From NCBI GenBank assembly GCA_013822015.1, contig PNJU01000003.1, positions 99,454-163,453 on the forward strand: 64,000 nucleotides of DNA, read 5' to 3'. This document shows positions 18,439 through 26,934 of the stretch, in pieces. Numbering within the stretch: the first letter of the stretch is position 1; every line of letters begins with the position of its first letter. Made by a program: the position numbers and the translations under genes. The notes under the pieces were generated by a model that searched no databases, was not told the origin of the DNA, and was given only the letters and a program-made list of their open reading frames with translations. Source of the DNA: Candidatus Puniceispirillum sp. (GTDB lineage: Bacteria > Pseudomonadota > Alphaproteobacteria > Caedimonadales > UBA1908).

Positions 18439-18549
18439 AATATAGCTAGAACAGTTTAATGTGATAACAGGATACGAGGAAAGCGACGTGTATAAGTATA
18501 CACGAGCGGCCAGACGCGCATTATCAAATGATAATGGTTCGGCTATATT
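18439..18549. repeat. MITE-like repeat, copy 1
   Basis: A 111-bp element with imperfect terminal inverted repeats (AATATAGCTAGAAC at 18439-18452 against the complement of GGTTCGGCTATATT at 18536-18549) and an internal perfect palindrome CGTGTATA-AG-TATACACG (18487-18504). A second copy lies at about 27327-27436, roughly 80% identical over 104 aligned bases by eye. It has no reading frame. It sits between murJ copy 2 and the next secreted-protein gene. Confidence 0.72.
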
Positions 18550-18609
18550 TGACAGTGCGTCCGTTGATACCCACATAAATCACAGATAAACGTGCACTCC
18601 CCATTTAAC

Positions 18610-19659
18610 ATGCTCAAACATCTTAGACTTGCTCTTCTCACCCTTTCCACCAGCGTGTCCCTCATGGCCAGTGCTTCTTCCATTGACGAAGCTGCACACG
18701 CAGGAAAAAGCGCGCACACAATCACGGTTCATAAAGAAGCCGCCCTTTACTCAGCCCAGCTTGAAGCCGACCTCTTTTTTGTGCTGGAGCGCCAAACCCC
18801 TGTCACCCGCCCGTTTTGGGAAGACTATGCCCAAAGACAACTCGCCTCTCGCAACCTGGGCGGAAAAGTCTTCAAAAAAGCGGGGGGCAGTGCGGCAGAG
18901 CCCTTTCAAAAATCCCTACTCCATACGGGCATAAGTGATATTTATGTCGCCTACGCATGCTACAGTCTACCTATCTTGGATGGAAAGCCTGCCCATGAGG
19001 ATACAAGAGACGGTCGGGCCAGAAAAAATATCGAGATGTCTTTTGCCGTCCTGACCGATAATGGATGCGCTCCGGCTGAAAAGTCCTCCCTGCCTTGGGT
19101 CACCCACATGGGGATTCAACGCTCCATGTTTGCCGTTGAGGCGGGCAAACCTCAACATAAAAACCTTGCCATGCGTCTGCATTCTTTTACGGCCGCCTGC
19201 ATGCTGTCCTTTTGTCCTGAGAAAGAGTACCTCATTACCAATCCACTCCAGGTCATGCGCAACCTCATGGCAAAGGCTATGCCCGAGGGCAGCGTATATC
19301 TGGGTAGCTCGCGCTTTCCCACCTGGCTTTATGAGCGCCAAGAAGCCTTGGAGGAAGATCGCACGGCGCGCGCCTCTTCAAAGGAATACGCCGCCCAGGT
19401 GCAAGAAATTGATGAACTGCTTGAGTACGTCAAAAATCAAGCCCCCGAAAGCCCTCTTACGATTGCTGAAACAGGTGGGGCCGCGCACCTCAGACTGGCA
19501 AATGGTGACATCTTTACAATTCCGCGATTTGGAAACTGGCTCTTTGGCGGGGGAACCTTTGAGGAAAGGAACGATTTGCCCTATGCCATCGCCGACTACC
19601 GCGCCCTTGCCAGTCTTCACTTTGAAGGCGCATCCTTTGAGAGCGTCACGCATGAGTGA
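18610..19659 (+). CDS. Secreted protein, unknown
   Basis: A 349-residue protein. MLKHLRLALLTLSTSVSLMASA with cleavage near SASSIDEA is a signal peptide; a GTG at 18592 would add six residues, and neither start has a clear ribosome binding site. The mature part has no recognised domain. Aromatic, charged segments (FFVLERQTPVTRPFWEDYA; YLGSSRFPTWLYERQEALEE) suggest a folded globular protein, and there are few cysteines. The MITE-like repeat copy ends about 60 bp upstream and may supply or disturb its promoter. It ends 124 bp before trpS. Confidence 0.66.
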   Translation: MLKHLRLALLTLSTSVSLMASASSIDEAAHAGKSAHTITVHKEAALYSAQLEADLFFVLERQTPVTRPFWEDYAQRQLASRNLGGKVFKKAGGSAAEPFQKSLLHTGISDIYVAYACYSLPILDGKPAHEDTRDGRARKNIEMSFAVLTDNGCAPAEKSSLPWVTHMGIQRSMFAVEAGKPQHKNLAMRLHSFTAACMLSFCPEKEYLITNPLQVMRNLMAKAMPEGSVYLGSSRFPTWLYERQEALEEDRTARASSKEYAAQVQEIDELLEYVKNQAPESPLTIAETGGAAHLRLANGDIFTIPRFGNWLFGGGTFEERNDLPYAIADYRALASLHFEGASFESVTHE

Positions 19660-19783
19660 AGCACGCGATCACTGATCACCGGCAGGACACAAGAGCGCCT
19701 CACACCTATGGTCACGCACTTTCATTTCTGTTATAGAAAGACCAGACAAGTTGAATAAAGCCAATCATTAAGAAGGGCGCAAC

Positions 19784-20782
19784 ATGAAACGTATTTTTTC
19801 GGGCGTGCAGCCCACCGGGACCCTCACCCTTGGCAACTATCTTGGGGCACTGCGACACTGGGTGCACCTGCAAGAGGACCACGACTGTCTTTACTGCATT
19901 GTGGACATGCACGCCATTACGGTGTTCCAGGACCCTGCCCTTTTTAAAGATCAGACGTTTGAGATTGCTGCGACGTACCTTGCCTGTGGCCTCGATCCCC
20001 AAAAAAGTATCCTCTTTGTCCAGTCCCATGTGCCTGCCCACGCCCAACTAGGGTGGATGTTGGGGTGCAAAACACCCATGGGCTGGCTTAACCGTATGAC
20101 GCAGTTCAAGGACAAGGCCGGAAAAGATAAGGAAAAGGCGTCCCTTGGGCTTTACGGATACCCATGTCTGCAAGCAGCAGATATTCTTCTTTATCAAACC
20201 CATTTGGTGCCCGTGGGCGAGGATCAAAAGCAGCATATTGAGCTGACCCGCGATATCGCGCAAAGCGTGAACAGCGCCTACAACGTAGACCTGTTTACCC
20301 TGCCAGATCCCCTCATTAACACCCACGCGGCCCGCATCATGAGCCTGCGCGATGGCACTAAGAAGATGGCGAAGTCTGACCCATCGGACTTCTCGCGCAT
20401 TCATTTGAGTGATGACGCAGATCTTATCGCACAAAAAATCCGCAAAGCGCGCACGGACGCCGATCCCCTGCCTGGGTCCTTTGACCAGCTTGAGGGACGC
20501 GCCGAGGCCAAAAATCTTGTCACCATTTATGCGGCTCTGGCGAATATGACTCAGGACGCGGTCTGTCAAGAATTTGAAGGCGCGCTTTTCTCTGCCTTTA
20601 AGCCACGTTTGAGTGATCTCATGGTTGCAACCATTACCCCCATTGGTGAGAAGATCGCCCTGTTGATGAATGATAAGCGTGAGCTTGAGCTGATCCTCTT
20701 AGACGGCGCCGCGCGTGCAAACGAACTGGCCACCACAACCCTTAAAGCCGCCGAGGAGACCTTTGGATTTTGGACACCCTAG
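19784..20782 (+). CDS. trpS: Tryptophanyl-tRNA synthetase
   Basis: Class I synthetase charging tRNA-Trp, 332 residues, the usual bacterial length. It shows GVQPTGTLTLGNYLGAL (the HIGH-type signature, here TLGN), CIVDMHAIT, and the KMSKS-equivalent KMAKSDPSDFSRI. GAAGGG lies 8 bases before the ATG. The stop overlaps the TTG start of the csaA-like gene by 13 bp, so translation of the two is probably coupled. Confidence 0.96.
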   Translation: MKRIFSGVQPTGTLTLGNYLGALRHWVHLQEDHDCLYCIVDMHAITVFQDPALFKDQTFEIAATYLACGLDPQKSILFVQSHVPAHAQLGWMLGCKTPMGWLNRMTQFKDKAGKDKEKASLGLYGYPCLQAADILLYQTHLVPVGEDQKQHIELTRDIAQSVNSAYNVDLFTLPDPLINTHAARIMSLRDGTKKMAKSDPSDFSRIHLSDDADLIAQKIRKARTDADPLPGSFDQLEGRAEAKNLVTIYAALANMTQDAVCQEFEGALFSAFKPRLSDLMVATITPIGEKIALLMNDKRELELILLDGAARANELATTTLKAAEETFGFWTP

Positions 20783-21117
20783 CCCCCCTTTCCTATGAAG
20801 ACTTCGCCAAGGTGGATATACGCCTGGGCAAAGTCGTGCGTGTGGAGGATTTCCCCCGGGCCAAAAAACCTGCCTACCGCGTGTGGGTGGACTTTGGCCC
20901 CTCTATTGGAGTCCTTCAAACCAGCGCGCAAGTCACAGTCAACGACACCCATGAAACACTTTTGGGAAAAAAAGTCTTAGGTTGCGTGAATTTAGGCGAA
21001 AAGAACATCGCGGGTTTTGTCTCCCAATTTTTGCTCCTTGGCGTGACAGACGAGAATGGCAACGTATGCCTTGCAACGGTTTCCCATGACGCACTCCTTG
21101 GTGCAAAACTCCACTGA
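20770..21117 (+). CDS. csaA: CsaA-like tRNA-binding domain protein
   Basis: A 115-residue protein made entirely of one tRNA-binding OB fold as in CsaA and the C-terminus of methionyl-tRNA synthetase. Visible features are SYEDFAKVDIRLGKVVRVED, the AKKPAYRVWVDFG strand pair, LLGKKVLGCVNLGEKNIAG and the late FLLLGV strand. CsaA proteins are described as secretion-related chaperones and bind tRNA. The start is TTG at 20770 inside trpS (13-bp overlap); coupling explains the lack of a good ribosome binding site. Association with trpS is a functional hint towards tRNA handling. Confidence 0.85.
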   Translation: MDTLAPLSYEDFAKVDIRLGKVVRVEDFPRAKKPAYRVWVDFGPSIGVLQTSAQVTVNDTHETLLGKKVLGCVNLGEKNIAGFVSQFLLLGVTDENGNVCLATVSHDALLGAKLH

Positions 21118-21222
21118 TCTTGCCGGGCTGGCTCATTTTAAAAAGCACCCTTGTTTTCTTTGAAAATCAAGCGCGAGTCGTGCTAGGGTGAGGCACGTTC
21201 CTCAAGCAGTAGATGAAAGCCC

Positions 21223-21729
21223 ATGCCCTCAAGATCATCCTTAGAAAAAGCGTCCTACCACCATAATCCCCTTGATGTCATTGAGGACTTTATCGCCGCG
21301 CAAGAGTGGCCCTGCCAACGTGTGTCCCATGATGAGCTGGTCATGGAGGCGCCCGGTCGCTGGTGCGACTACCAGATTTCCTTTTACTGGCAAGAGGACC
21401 TCAATGTGCTGCAGATCTACACAGCCCTTGATTTCAAGATCACCCAGGACCGTTTGGATGAGACCGTGCGTCTTCTGGATCTCGTCAACCAGCGTCTGGC
21501 CTTTGGTCACTTTGAGATGAGCGATGATAACGCAGCGCCCGCTTACCGCTACGCTCAACTCCTCACGGGCCAACCCCACCTGAAAAGCGTCTTCTTAGAA
21601 GAGCTTATGGAGTATGCGCTGAGCGAATGCGAGCGTTTCTACCCCGCTTTCCAATTCACAATCCTGGGCAGCAAGACCGCTGCTGAAGCCGTGGAAATCG
21701 CGCTCCTGGATACCCTAGGGGAGGCTTAA
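21223..21729 (+). CDS. YbjN-domain protein
   Basis: A 168-residue soluble protein of the YbjN (type III secretion chaperone-like) fold: NPLDVIEDFIAAQEWPCQRV, then ISFYWQEDLNVLQIYTALDF, VRLLDLVNQRLAFGHFEMSD and EELMEYALSECERFYPAFQF. This version is widespread in alphaproteobacteria as a conserved hypothetical. Members are thought to be chaperone- or regulator-like; no enzymatic role is known. It follows the csaA-like gene by about 105 bp and may have its own promoter. Confidence 0.82.
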   Translation: MPSRSSLEKASYHHNPLDVIEDFIAAQEWPCQRVSHDELVMEAPGRWCDYQISFYWQEDLNVLQIYTALDFKITQDRLDETVRLLDLVNQRLAFGHFEMSDDNAAPAYRYAQLLTGQPHLKSVFLEELMEYALSECERFYPAFQFTILGSKTAAEAVEIALLDTLGEA

Positions 21730-21852
21730 AGCGAAGGGGGTACTTTCCCCTCTTACGCGCACCACCCTTCAAGGGAAAACTTGCTTTTTTTTGAAGGGGC
21801 CCTTTTAATAGAAGAATAAGTATCATCTTCCCTTTCAATCAAAGGAAAATGG

Positions 21853-23073
21853 GTGGGCGACGTTCTTCCTTTTTTAAACCCTTTTGAAGCAAATGCCCTC
21901 ATTACTTTCGGTGTGTTGCTCCTAGGCGGTGTTCTTGCGGGCATGCTGGCCAACCGCTTCTCCTGGGTCCCAACGGTCACGGCCTTTATGGCTGTCGGGT
22001 TTATCCTGGGGCCCCACGGCACTGGCTTTTTGACGCCCACAATGCTAAGTGAGTCGAAAATCCTGATCGAAATTGCCCTAGGCCTTATTCTCTATGAGCT
22101 TGGCACACAGCTTCATCCTTATGAACTCCTAAAGTTTCATCTCCTGACGTGGACGGCTGTTCTGGAATCCCTTTTTTCCCTTGCTTGTGTGTCTGGTCTT
22201 ATGATCACCTTTGGCTATCCTGTTTCCATTTCCTTTCTTGTGGGGGCCATTGTGGTTTCCTCGTCGCCGGCTGTGCTCATCCACACGGCAGAGGAAATGC
22301 GCGCCGACGGCCCAGTCATGCGCAAGGCCAAAACCCTTATCGCTGCAAACAATATTTTTTCTTTTGTGATGGTGACAGTGATTTTGCCCTTTACCCTTGC
22401 TCAAGGCATCACGCCAACCTCCAAGAACCTGGTTTTACTCCCCCTTTATAACATGCTGATGGCGATCATTCTCGGCGTTGGCGTCGCGTGGGCCGCAACC
22501 CGTGTGGCGAGTTTGCTGCGTGCCCATGACGGACGTTACCGCTTTGCCATTGTCATTGGCGCCGTTATCTTGACCATAGGACTTGCGACAATGACCCAAT
22601 CCTCCACCCTGTTTGCAACATTGAGCCTAGGCGTTGCCACAAGATGGCTCGAAAAGCGTCACCAGCGGCTTTCAGACATTGGCGTTGGCGAAGGAGGAGA
22701 GCTTTTTCTGATCATCCTCTTCGTCATGGCCGGCGCAGAAATAAACCCGCAAGCCCTTGCCGTGGCCGGATTTATTCCCCTTGCCCTTGTGATCATGAGA
22801 TGTGCGGGCAAGTACATAGGCATCTTTGCCGTCAACACACTTTCGGGACGGGACTCAAGCGAAACCCAGGCGCTCACTTTGATGCTGACCCCCATGGCAG
22901 GTATGGCCATCGGCATCGCGTCCATGCTGAGCAGCCTTGCTCCCTCCATCGGCAGCCAAATCAGCACCCTTGTGGTGGCCATGGTCGCCATTTTTGAAAC
23001 ACTTGGTCCCTTTGCGGTTTCGCGCGCCATTCGCCTCACAGGCGAGGCTGGGAAAAACACACCTCAGCCATAA
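21853..23073 (+). CDS. Monovalent cation:proton antiporter (CPA2-like)
   Basis: A 406-residue membrane protein with about 11-12 hydrophobic segments, beginning VLLLGGVLAGMLANRFSWVP. SEISLGLILYELG-type sequence (here IALGLILYELGTQLHPYELL) and the ion-site region VGAIVVSSSPAVLIHTAEEM are those of KefB/NhaA-related Na+/H+ or K+/H+ antiporters. It lacks the C-terminal NAD-binding (TrkA-N) domain of Kef proteins. GTG 21853 is the start, with AAAGGA just upstream. The transported ion is not readable. It precedes proC on the same strand by about 60 bp. Confidence 0.85.
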   Translation: MGDVLPFLNPFEANALITFGVLLLGGVLAGMLANRFSWVPTVTAFMAVGFILGPHGTGFLTPTMLSESKILIEIALGLILYELGTQLHPYELLKFHLLTWTAVLESLFSLACVSGLMITFGYPVSISFLVGAIVVSSSPAVLIHTAEEMRADGPVMRKAKTLIAANNIFSFVMVTVILPFTLAQGITPTSKNLVLLPLYNMLMAIILGVGVAWAATRVASLLRAHDGRYRFAIVIGAVILTIGLATMTQSSTLFATLSLGVATRWLEKRHQRLSDIGVGEGGELFLIILFVMAGAEINPQALAVAGFIPLALVIMRCAGKYIGIFAVNTLSGRDSSETQALTLMLTPMAGMAIGIASMLSSLAPSIGSQISTLVVAMVAIFETLGPFAVSRAIRLTGEAGKNTPQP

Positions 23074-23133
23074 CTGGATAGGCTCACCATGTCTATGTTA
23101 TGGTGGGAACAACACTGTTTTTGGATCTTTCAA

Positions 23134-23958
23134 ATGATGACAACGGACGTGCTGCTCATTGGATGTGGTGCCATGGGGGGCGCGCTCTTAAAGGGTTGGC
23201 TTATGAACCCCGACCTTCAAGGGCCCTTTTATGTGGCGACCCCTCGGCGCGAGAGCGCCGCACCTTTCTTGAGTGACACACGCGTCCGCTTTGTGGAGGA
23301 TCCAGCCAACCTCACCACCCAACCTCGCATCATCGTGTGTGCCGTCAAACCCAGCATGGTCGCAACCGTCCTGCCCACCTACGTGCGTCTTATGAACGGG
23401 GACACCCTTTTGGTGAGCGTGGCCGCCGGCTTGCCATTGTCCTTTTATGCTCGGTTCTTGCCTCCACACGCCGCCGCCGTGCGTGTGATGCCCAATCTTG
23501 CCAGTGCGGTTGGTGCAGGGATCAGCCTCATGTGCGCCTCGCGTGTCCTTGGCCCCGAAGACCAAGAGATCTTGCATCATCTCTTGGCCGCAACCGGGCG
23601 CGTTGTTCCCTTAGAAAGCGACGATGCCCTCGAGGCCCTCACACCCTTAACTGGATGCGGCCCCGCCTTCCTCTTTCGCTTTATGGAGGCCCTCACACGC
23701 GCGACCCAAGCTTTAGGCGTGGACGAGGAGGTTGCGGCGGACCTCACACGGGCGCTCATTGTGGGGTGTGGCCCTTTTCTTGAAAAGTCCCCCCTGCCCG
23801 TTGAGACGCTGCGCCAGCAAGTGACAAGCCCACAGGGCATGACCTGGGCAGGTCTTGAGGTCTTTAACGAAAACGCCCGCCTTGATACACTGGTGACGCA
23901 AGTGCTACGTGCAAGCCACGCGCGTGCTAAGGAGATGAAAGATGCCTATGGATCGTGA
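23134..23958 (+). CDS. proC: Pyrroline-5-carboxylate reductase
   Basis: Reduces pyrroline-5-carboxylate to proline with NAD(P)H. The 274-residue protein opens with the Rossmann motif VLLIGCGAMGGALLKGW and has VCAVKPSMVATVLPT, VRVMPNLASAVGAGIS and the C-terminal signature around VTSPQGMTWAGLEVFNE. ATG 23134 (or the next ATG, 23137) is chosen because the family starts immediately before the Rossmann strand; the frame continues to 23089 without family similarity. Its end overlaps the TetR-like gene by 17 bp. A lone proline-biosynthesis gene here; proA/proB are not in the window. Confidence 0.93.
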   Translation: MMTTDVLLIGCGAMGGALLKGWLMNPDLQGPFYVATPRRESAAPFLSDTRVRFVEDPANLTTQPRIIVCAVKPSMVATVLPTYVRLMNGDTLLVSVAAGLPLSFYARFLPPHAAAVRVMPNLASAVGAGISLMCASRVLGPEDQEILHHLLAATGRVVPLESDDALEALTPLTGCGPAFLFRFMEALTRATQALGVDEEVAADLTRALIVGCGPFLEKSPLPVETLRQQVTSPQGMTWAGLEVFNENARLDTLVTQVLRASHARAKEMKDAYGS

Positions 23959-24496
23959 CGCCCTTGTGACACTTGCTTTTGAGCGCATTGCCGATTCTGG
24001 GTGGGACACCTTCTCCTTGAGCGATCTGCGCCGCAAAGAGATCTCACTCCAGGATATCGCGCGTGCTTTTACCCATAAAGAGGATATCTTGGAGGCGTTT
24101 TGCCAGATGATGGGGCGCGCGCTTGAGGCGTCACCCTTTACCTTTACGGACGCGGACACGCCCGTTGATCGTCTTTTTGAGGTTGTCATGGCGCGCTTGG
24201 ATTTACTGGCCCCTTATAAAGACGCATGCACCTCTATCTTTGCGCATTTTGAACACGCCCCCCTTGAGGGCGCCGTCTTTTTTCATGGCCTACGCACCCA
24301 GGCCGAGCGTATGACGCGCTTGGCCAGTCTAACGCCCCCGCCCCTTTTTTTCGCATCTGCCTTTGGCGCCTTTTACGGCGCACTCCTCATGACATGGGCC
24401 AAAGACCGGGATCCAAACCTTGAGGAAACCATGGCCTTTTGCCACAAGGGTCTGGGCAAACTCTGCGATTTTTTTCAACCATCCATTGCGGCGTAG
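23942..24496 (+). CDS. TetR/COQ9-like helix-turn-helix protein
   Basis: A 184-residue, all-helical protein. Residues 5-60 resemble a TetR N-terminal DNA-binding domain (VTLAFERIADSGWDTFSLSD, ISLQDIARAFTHKEDILEAF), followed by a helical ligand domain without a recognisable pocket. In alphaproteobacteria such proteins are annotated either as TetR-family regulators or as COQ9-like. It overlaps proC by 17 bp and is followed at once by a strong terminator. I cannot decide between DNA binding and a COQ9-like lipid role. Confidence 0.65.
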   Translation: MPMDRDALVTLAFERIADSGWDTFSLSDLRRKEISLQDIARAFTHKEDILEAFCQMMGRALEASPFTFTDADTPVDRLFEVVMARLDLLAPYKDACTSIFAHFEHAPLEGAVFFHGLRTQAERMTRLASLTPPPLFFASAFGAFYGALLMTWAKDRDPNLEETMAFCHKGLGKLCDFFQPSIAA

Positions 24497-24503
24497 GGCA
24501 CAA

Positions 24504-24530
24504 AAAAAGGAGGCTTAAAGCCTCCTTTTT
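24504..24530. terminator. Bidirectional intrinsic terminator
   Basis: GGAGGC (24509-24514) pairs with GCCTCC (24520-24525) over a TTAAA loop, flanked by A5 before and T5 after (24504-24530). It ends the proC/TetR-like unit on the plus strand and, read the other way, the convergent Cys-rich gene. Confidence 0.88.
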
Positions 24531-24544
24531 CATTTGAAGCCAGA

Positions 24545-24976
24545 TCAACCCGCGCAGGCAGCAGACAAAGCATCCTTAATTTTTTGATCAGGTGCCATGC
24601 TACTGACCTTACACATAAGGGTCTTGATAATGGCTGGCGCGCTACTCATCTGCGCTTTCAAAACATCTAGAGGCGTCTTGCCGTTAAGAGCCGCACGGCC
24701 CTTGGTATCACAACCTGAGTTCGCGAAATCGCTGACAGCCTGCGGACAGACAGCTTGTGTAAACGCTGCAATACGTGGATCTGTGCACAAACGTCCTTCA
24801 AAGGAGCGCAGCGTGACTGTGCCTCCAAAAATGTTTGCTTTCTTACAAGCATACGCAGGACCTTGTTTTACCAAGGAATCCACAACACTTTTCACATCTG
24901 CTAGCATGTCAGCCTTCGCGGATGGTGCACCCATTGCTGCCACCCCAATCACACCTGCCATTAACATTTTACGCAT
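24545..24976 (-). CDS. Small secreted six-cysteine protein
   Basis: A 143-residue exported protein. GGGAG lies six bases before ATG 24976, preferred over ATG 24982, which abuts that site. MRKMLMAGVIGVAAMGAPSAKA is a signal peptide with cleavage before DMLADV. The mature part is small, helical, with six cysteines (YACKK, RLCTDPR, QAVCPQA, SGCDTKG, LMCKV, AACAG), enough for three disulfides. The pattern suggests a stable periplasmic or secreted protein. No family recognised. It converges on the TetR-like gene with a shared terminator. Confidence 0.72.
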   Translation of the reverse strand: MRKMLMAGVIGVAAMGAPSAKADMLADVKSVVDSLVKQGPAYACKKANIFGGTVTLRSFEGRLCTDPRIAAFTQAVCPQAVSDFANSGCDTKGRAALNGKTPLDVLKAQMSSAPAIIKTLMCKVSSMAPDQKIKDALSAACAG

Positions 24977-25160
24977 AAGCATCTCCCTATTGTTTTACTA
25001 TTTTTACAAAGCGTGACGCACCACGCTGCCGGCTTTTCTTATGAGCCATTCTTTGATGCTAACAAAGAAAACAAACAAATAAAAGGGGATAGTATGCTTT
25101 TCCTTTTTCGCAGGAATCTTGGCAAAGCATCAAAAAAGAGCTTAAAAAAATACATTTTTT

Positions 25161-25187
25161 CTCAAAAATAGCAAAGGGATTTTTGAG
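25161..25187. repeat. Short perfect inverted repeat
   Basis: CTCAAAAAT (25161-25169) and ATTTTTGAG (25179-25187) are perfect 9-bp arms around a 9-base loop in the AT-rich region before the exported hydrolase gene. It could be an operator or a weak hairpin in the leader. The rest of the 24977-25240 gap holds A-rich sequence and no gene that I can support. Confidence 0.5.
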
Positions 25188-25240
25188 GGCCATGTGCTAT
25201 GTTTGGCACGCATATGACCCTAATTTGAGGGATGAAAGAG

Positions 25241-26197
25241 ATGACATTTTTCAAAATAATAAGTGTGAGGATTTTCATGGGCGCATTTATGACCACAGTG
25301 ACCTACGCAAGCGATTTTCAACCTACATATGAAGAGCTTGCGCGCACCAAGATGGTCCACACGCTCACACAAGAACAGCTTCAAAAAAAATTCCTTGAGA
25401 CCTCCGCTGGCACCATTGCCTACTACGAAACCTCAGGGACCGGGGAGACGCTTTTCCTCATCCATGGCAACTCAACCTCTAAGGAATATATGCTGAGGCA
25501 ACTCGACGCCCTTGGCACGACCTATAAAATGATCGCCGTTGACTTGCCTGGGCACGGGGAAAGCGAAAATGCCCGCGATCCTGACGCCGCCTATACCCTT
25601 GGGGGGTACGCACGCGTGTGCGGGGAGTTTATTGAGAAGTTGAACCTTCCCCCCGTTATTGTTGTGGGTTGGTCCCTTGGTGGACATATTGCCATTGAGA
25701 TGATGGCCCAAAATCCTGGTTTACTGCGCGGCACCCTCATCGCCTGCGCCCCCCCTTTTACCCCTTCTGAAGAAGGCCTCAAAGAAGCCTACCTGCCAAC
25801 CTATTCAACGCCGCTCAGCATGAAGATGGAGCCATTTACCCTTGAGGACGTAAAATCCTACATCACCCAAGGTTTCATGGACTTTGAGGCGCATCCTCTT
25901 CTTGCCCAGGCGGCCATGCGCGCCCACGGCCTTGCGCGCCACACCATGTGCACAGCGGTGCTGGAGGGCAAAGGTGTTGACGAGCGTGAAGTGGTCAAAA
26001 CCTCGACCGTGCCCCTTGGTATTCTCATGGCCAAAGGTGAGCACGCCATCAACAACGCTTATACGGCCTCTTTAAACTACGCCAACTGCGTGATGATGGA
26101 GACCATCGACGGTCCCCATGATTGCCAATGGACGCATCCAGATGCTTTTAATGAAGCTATTGTGACATTTGTTAAGGGGTTATCAAGAAAATCTTGA
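25241..26197 (+). CDS. Exported alpha/beta hydrolase
   Basis: A 318-residue alpha/beta-hydrolase-fold protein with a signal peptide (MTFFKIISVRIFMGAFMTTV, cleavage near TYAS-DFQ). Fold landmarks: oxyanion region FLIHGNSTSKEY, DLPGHGES after the third strand, nucleophile elbow VVGWSLGGHIAIEM and the late histidine in IDGPHDCQW. The acid is not certain. Substrate unknown: lipase, esterase and peptidase-type members share this layout. ATG 25241 is favoured because GAGGG (25227-25231) lies 9 bases away; ATG 25232 abuts it. About 60 bp separate it from the pentapeptide-repeat gene. Confidence 0.83.
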   Translation: MTFFKIISVRIFMGAFMTTVTYASDFQPTYEELARTKMVHTLTQEQLQKKFLETSAGTIAYYETSGTGETLFLIHGNSTSKEYMLRQLDALGTTYKMIAVDLPGHGESENARDPDAAYTLGGYARVCGEFIEKLNLPPVIVVGWSLGGHIAIEMMAQNPGLLRGTLIACAPPFTPSEEGLKEAYLPTYSTPLSMKMEPFTLEDVKSYITQGFMDFEAHPLLAQAAMRAHGLARHTMCTAVLEGKGVDEREVVKTSTVPLGILMAKGEHAINNAYTASLNYANCVMMETIDGPHDCQWTHPDAFNEAIVTFVKGLSRKS

Positions 26198-26256
26198 GAA
26201 TATATGAGGCGATTGCTATACTGAACACGAGAAAATAAAAAACAGGGAAATGATGA

Positions 26257-26934
26257 ATGACTAAAGTAAAAACTTCTCTCCAGCTGGCGACTCTTTTAGG
26301 ACTTTGCATGGCGACACCTTTGATACATGCCAACGAACCTTCCTCCTCTCAAGCACCACAACCCGGAAAAGAAATACTCCTCAAACGACTTGTGGCAGGC
26401 AGCATAGATCTCACAAAGGAATCTTTAGAAGGCGCTCAGTTAGAAGAAGCAGACCTGGAGCGTGTCAAACTGGCAGGGGCAAACCTTGCAAGCGCGAACC
26501 TGACAAACGCGAATTTGAGCTCAGCTGATCTTGCAAAAGCGAAGCTCAACAAAGCAAATTTGACAAAAGCAATTTTGGAAGAGGCAGATTTGGCCAATGT
26601 CGATCTGACGGATGCAAATCTGAGTGAGGCGAACTTGCACAAAGCAGATCTAAACGCCGCAAAGCTTAATAATGCAAATCTGACAAAAGTGTTTGCATTC
26701 CAAGCAAAGCTGTCGAACGCGAACCTGACAAACGCGAATTTGCGTAAGGCGAATCTGGGAAAAGCGGATCTTTCGGGCGCTAACCTTACGGGTGCTAACG
26801 TAGAGGGCGCAGATTTCACTGGCGCCAACACAACCGGTGTCATTGGCCTCGACACTGCAAAAAACATTGACAAAGCCATTGGCCTTGCCCCAGTGCCTCA
26901 AAGCGCAGCACATCTCACCCAGGCCCCTGCATAA
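26257..26934 (+). CDS. Exported pentapeptide-repeat protein
   Basis: A 225-residue protein. Signal peptide MTKVKTSLQLATLLGLCMAT with cleavage near IHA-NEP; then a short linker (SSSQAPQPGKEILL) and about 27 contiguous A(D/N)LxxA pentapeptides from about residue 50 to 190, such as ADLERVKLAGANLASANLTN, predicting a right-handed quadrilateral beta-helix rod. A tail with GVIGLDTAKNIDKAIGL follows. Cytoplasmic members such as Qnr mimic DNA; this one is exported, so a surface, envelope or host-directed role is more likely (inference). A broken relative sharing the KNxDxAIGL tail lies at 27435-27679. Confidence 0.88.
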   Translation: MTKVKTSLQLATLLGLCMATPLIHANEPSSSQAPQPGKEILLKRLVAGSIDLTKESLEGAQLEEADLERVKLAGANLASANLTNANLSSADLAKAKLNKANLTKAILEEADLANVDLTDANLSEANLHKADLNAAKLNNANLTKVFAFQAKLSNANLTNANLRKANLGKADLSGANLTGANVEGADFTGANTTGVIGLDTAKNIDKAIGLAPVPQSAAHLTQAPA

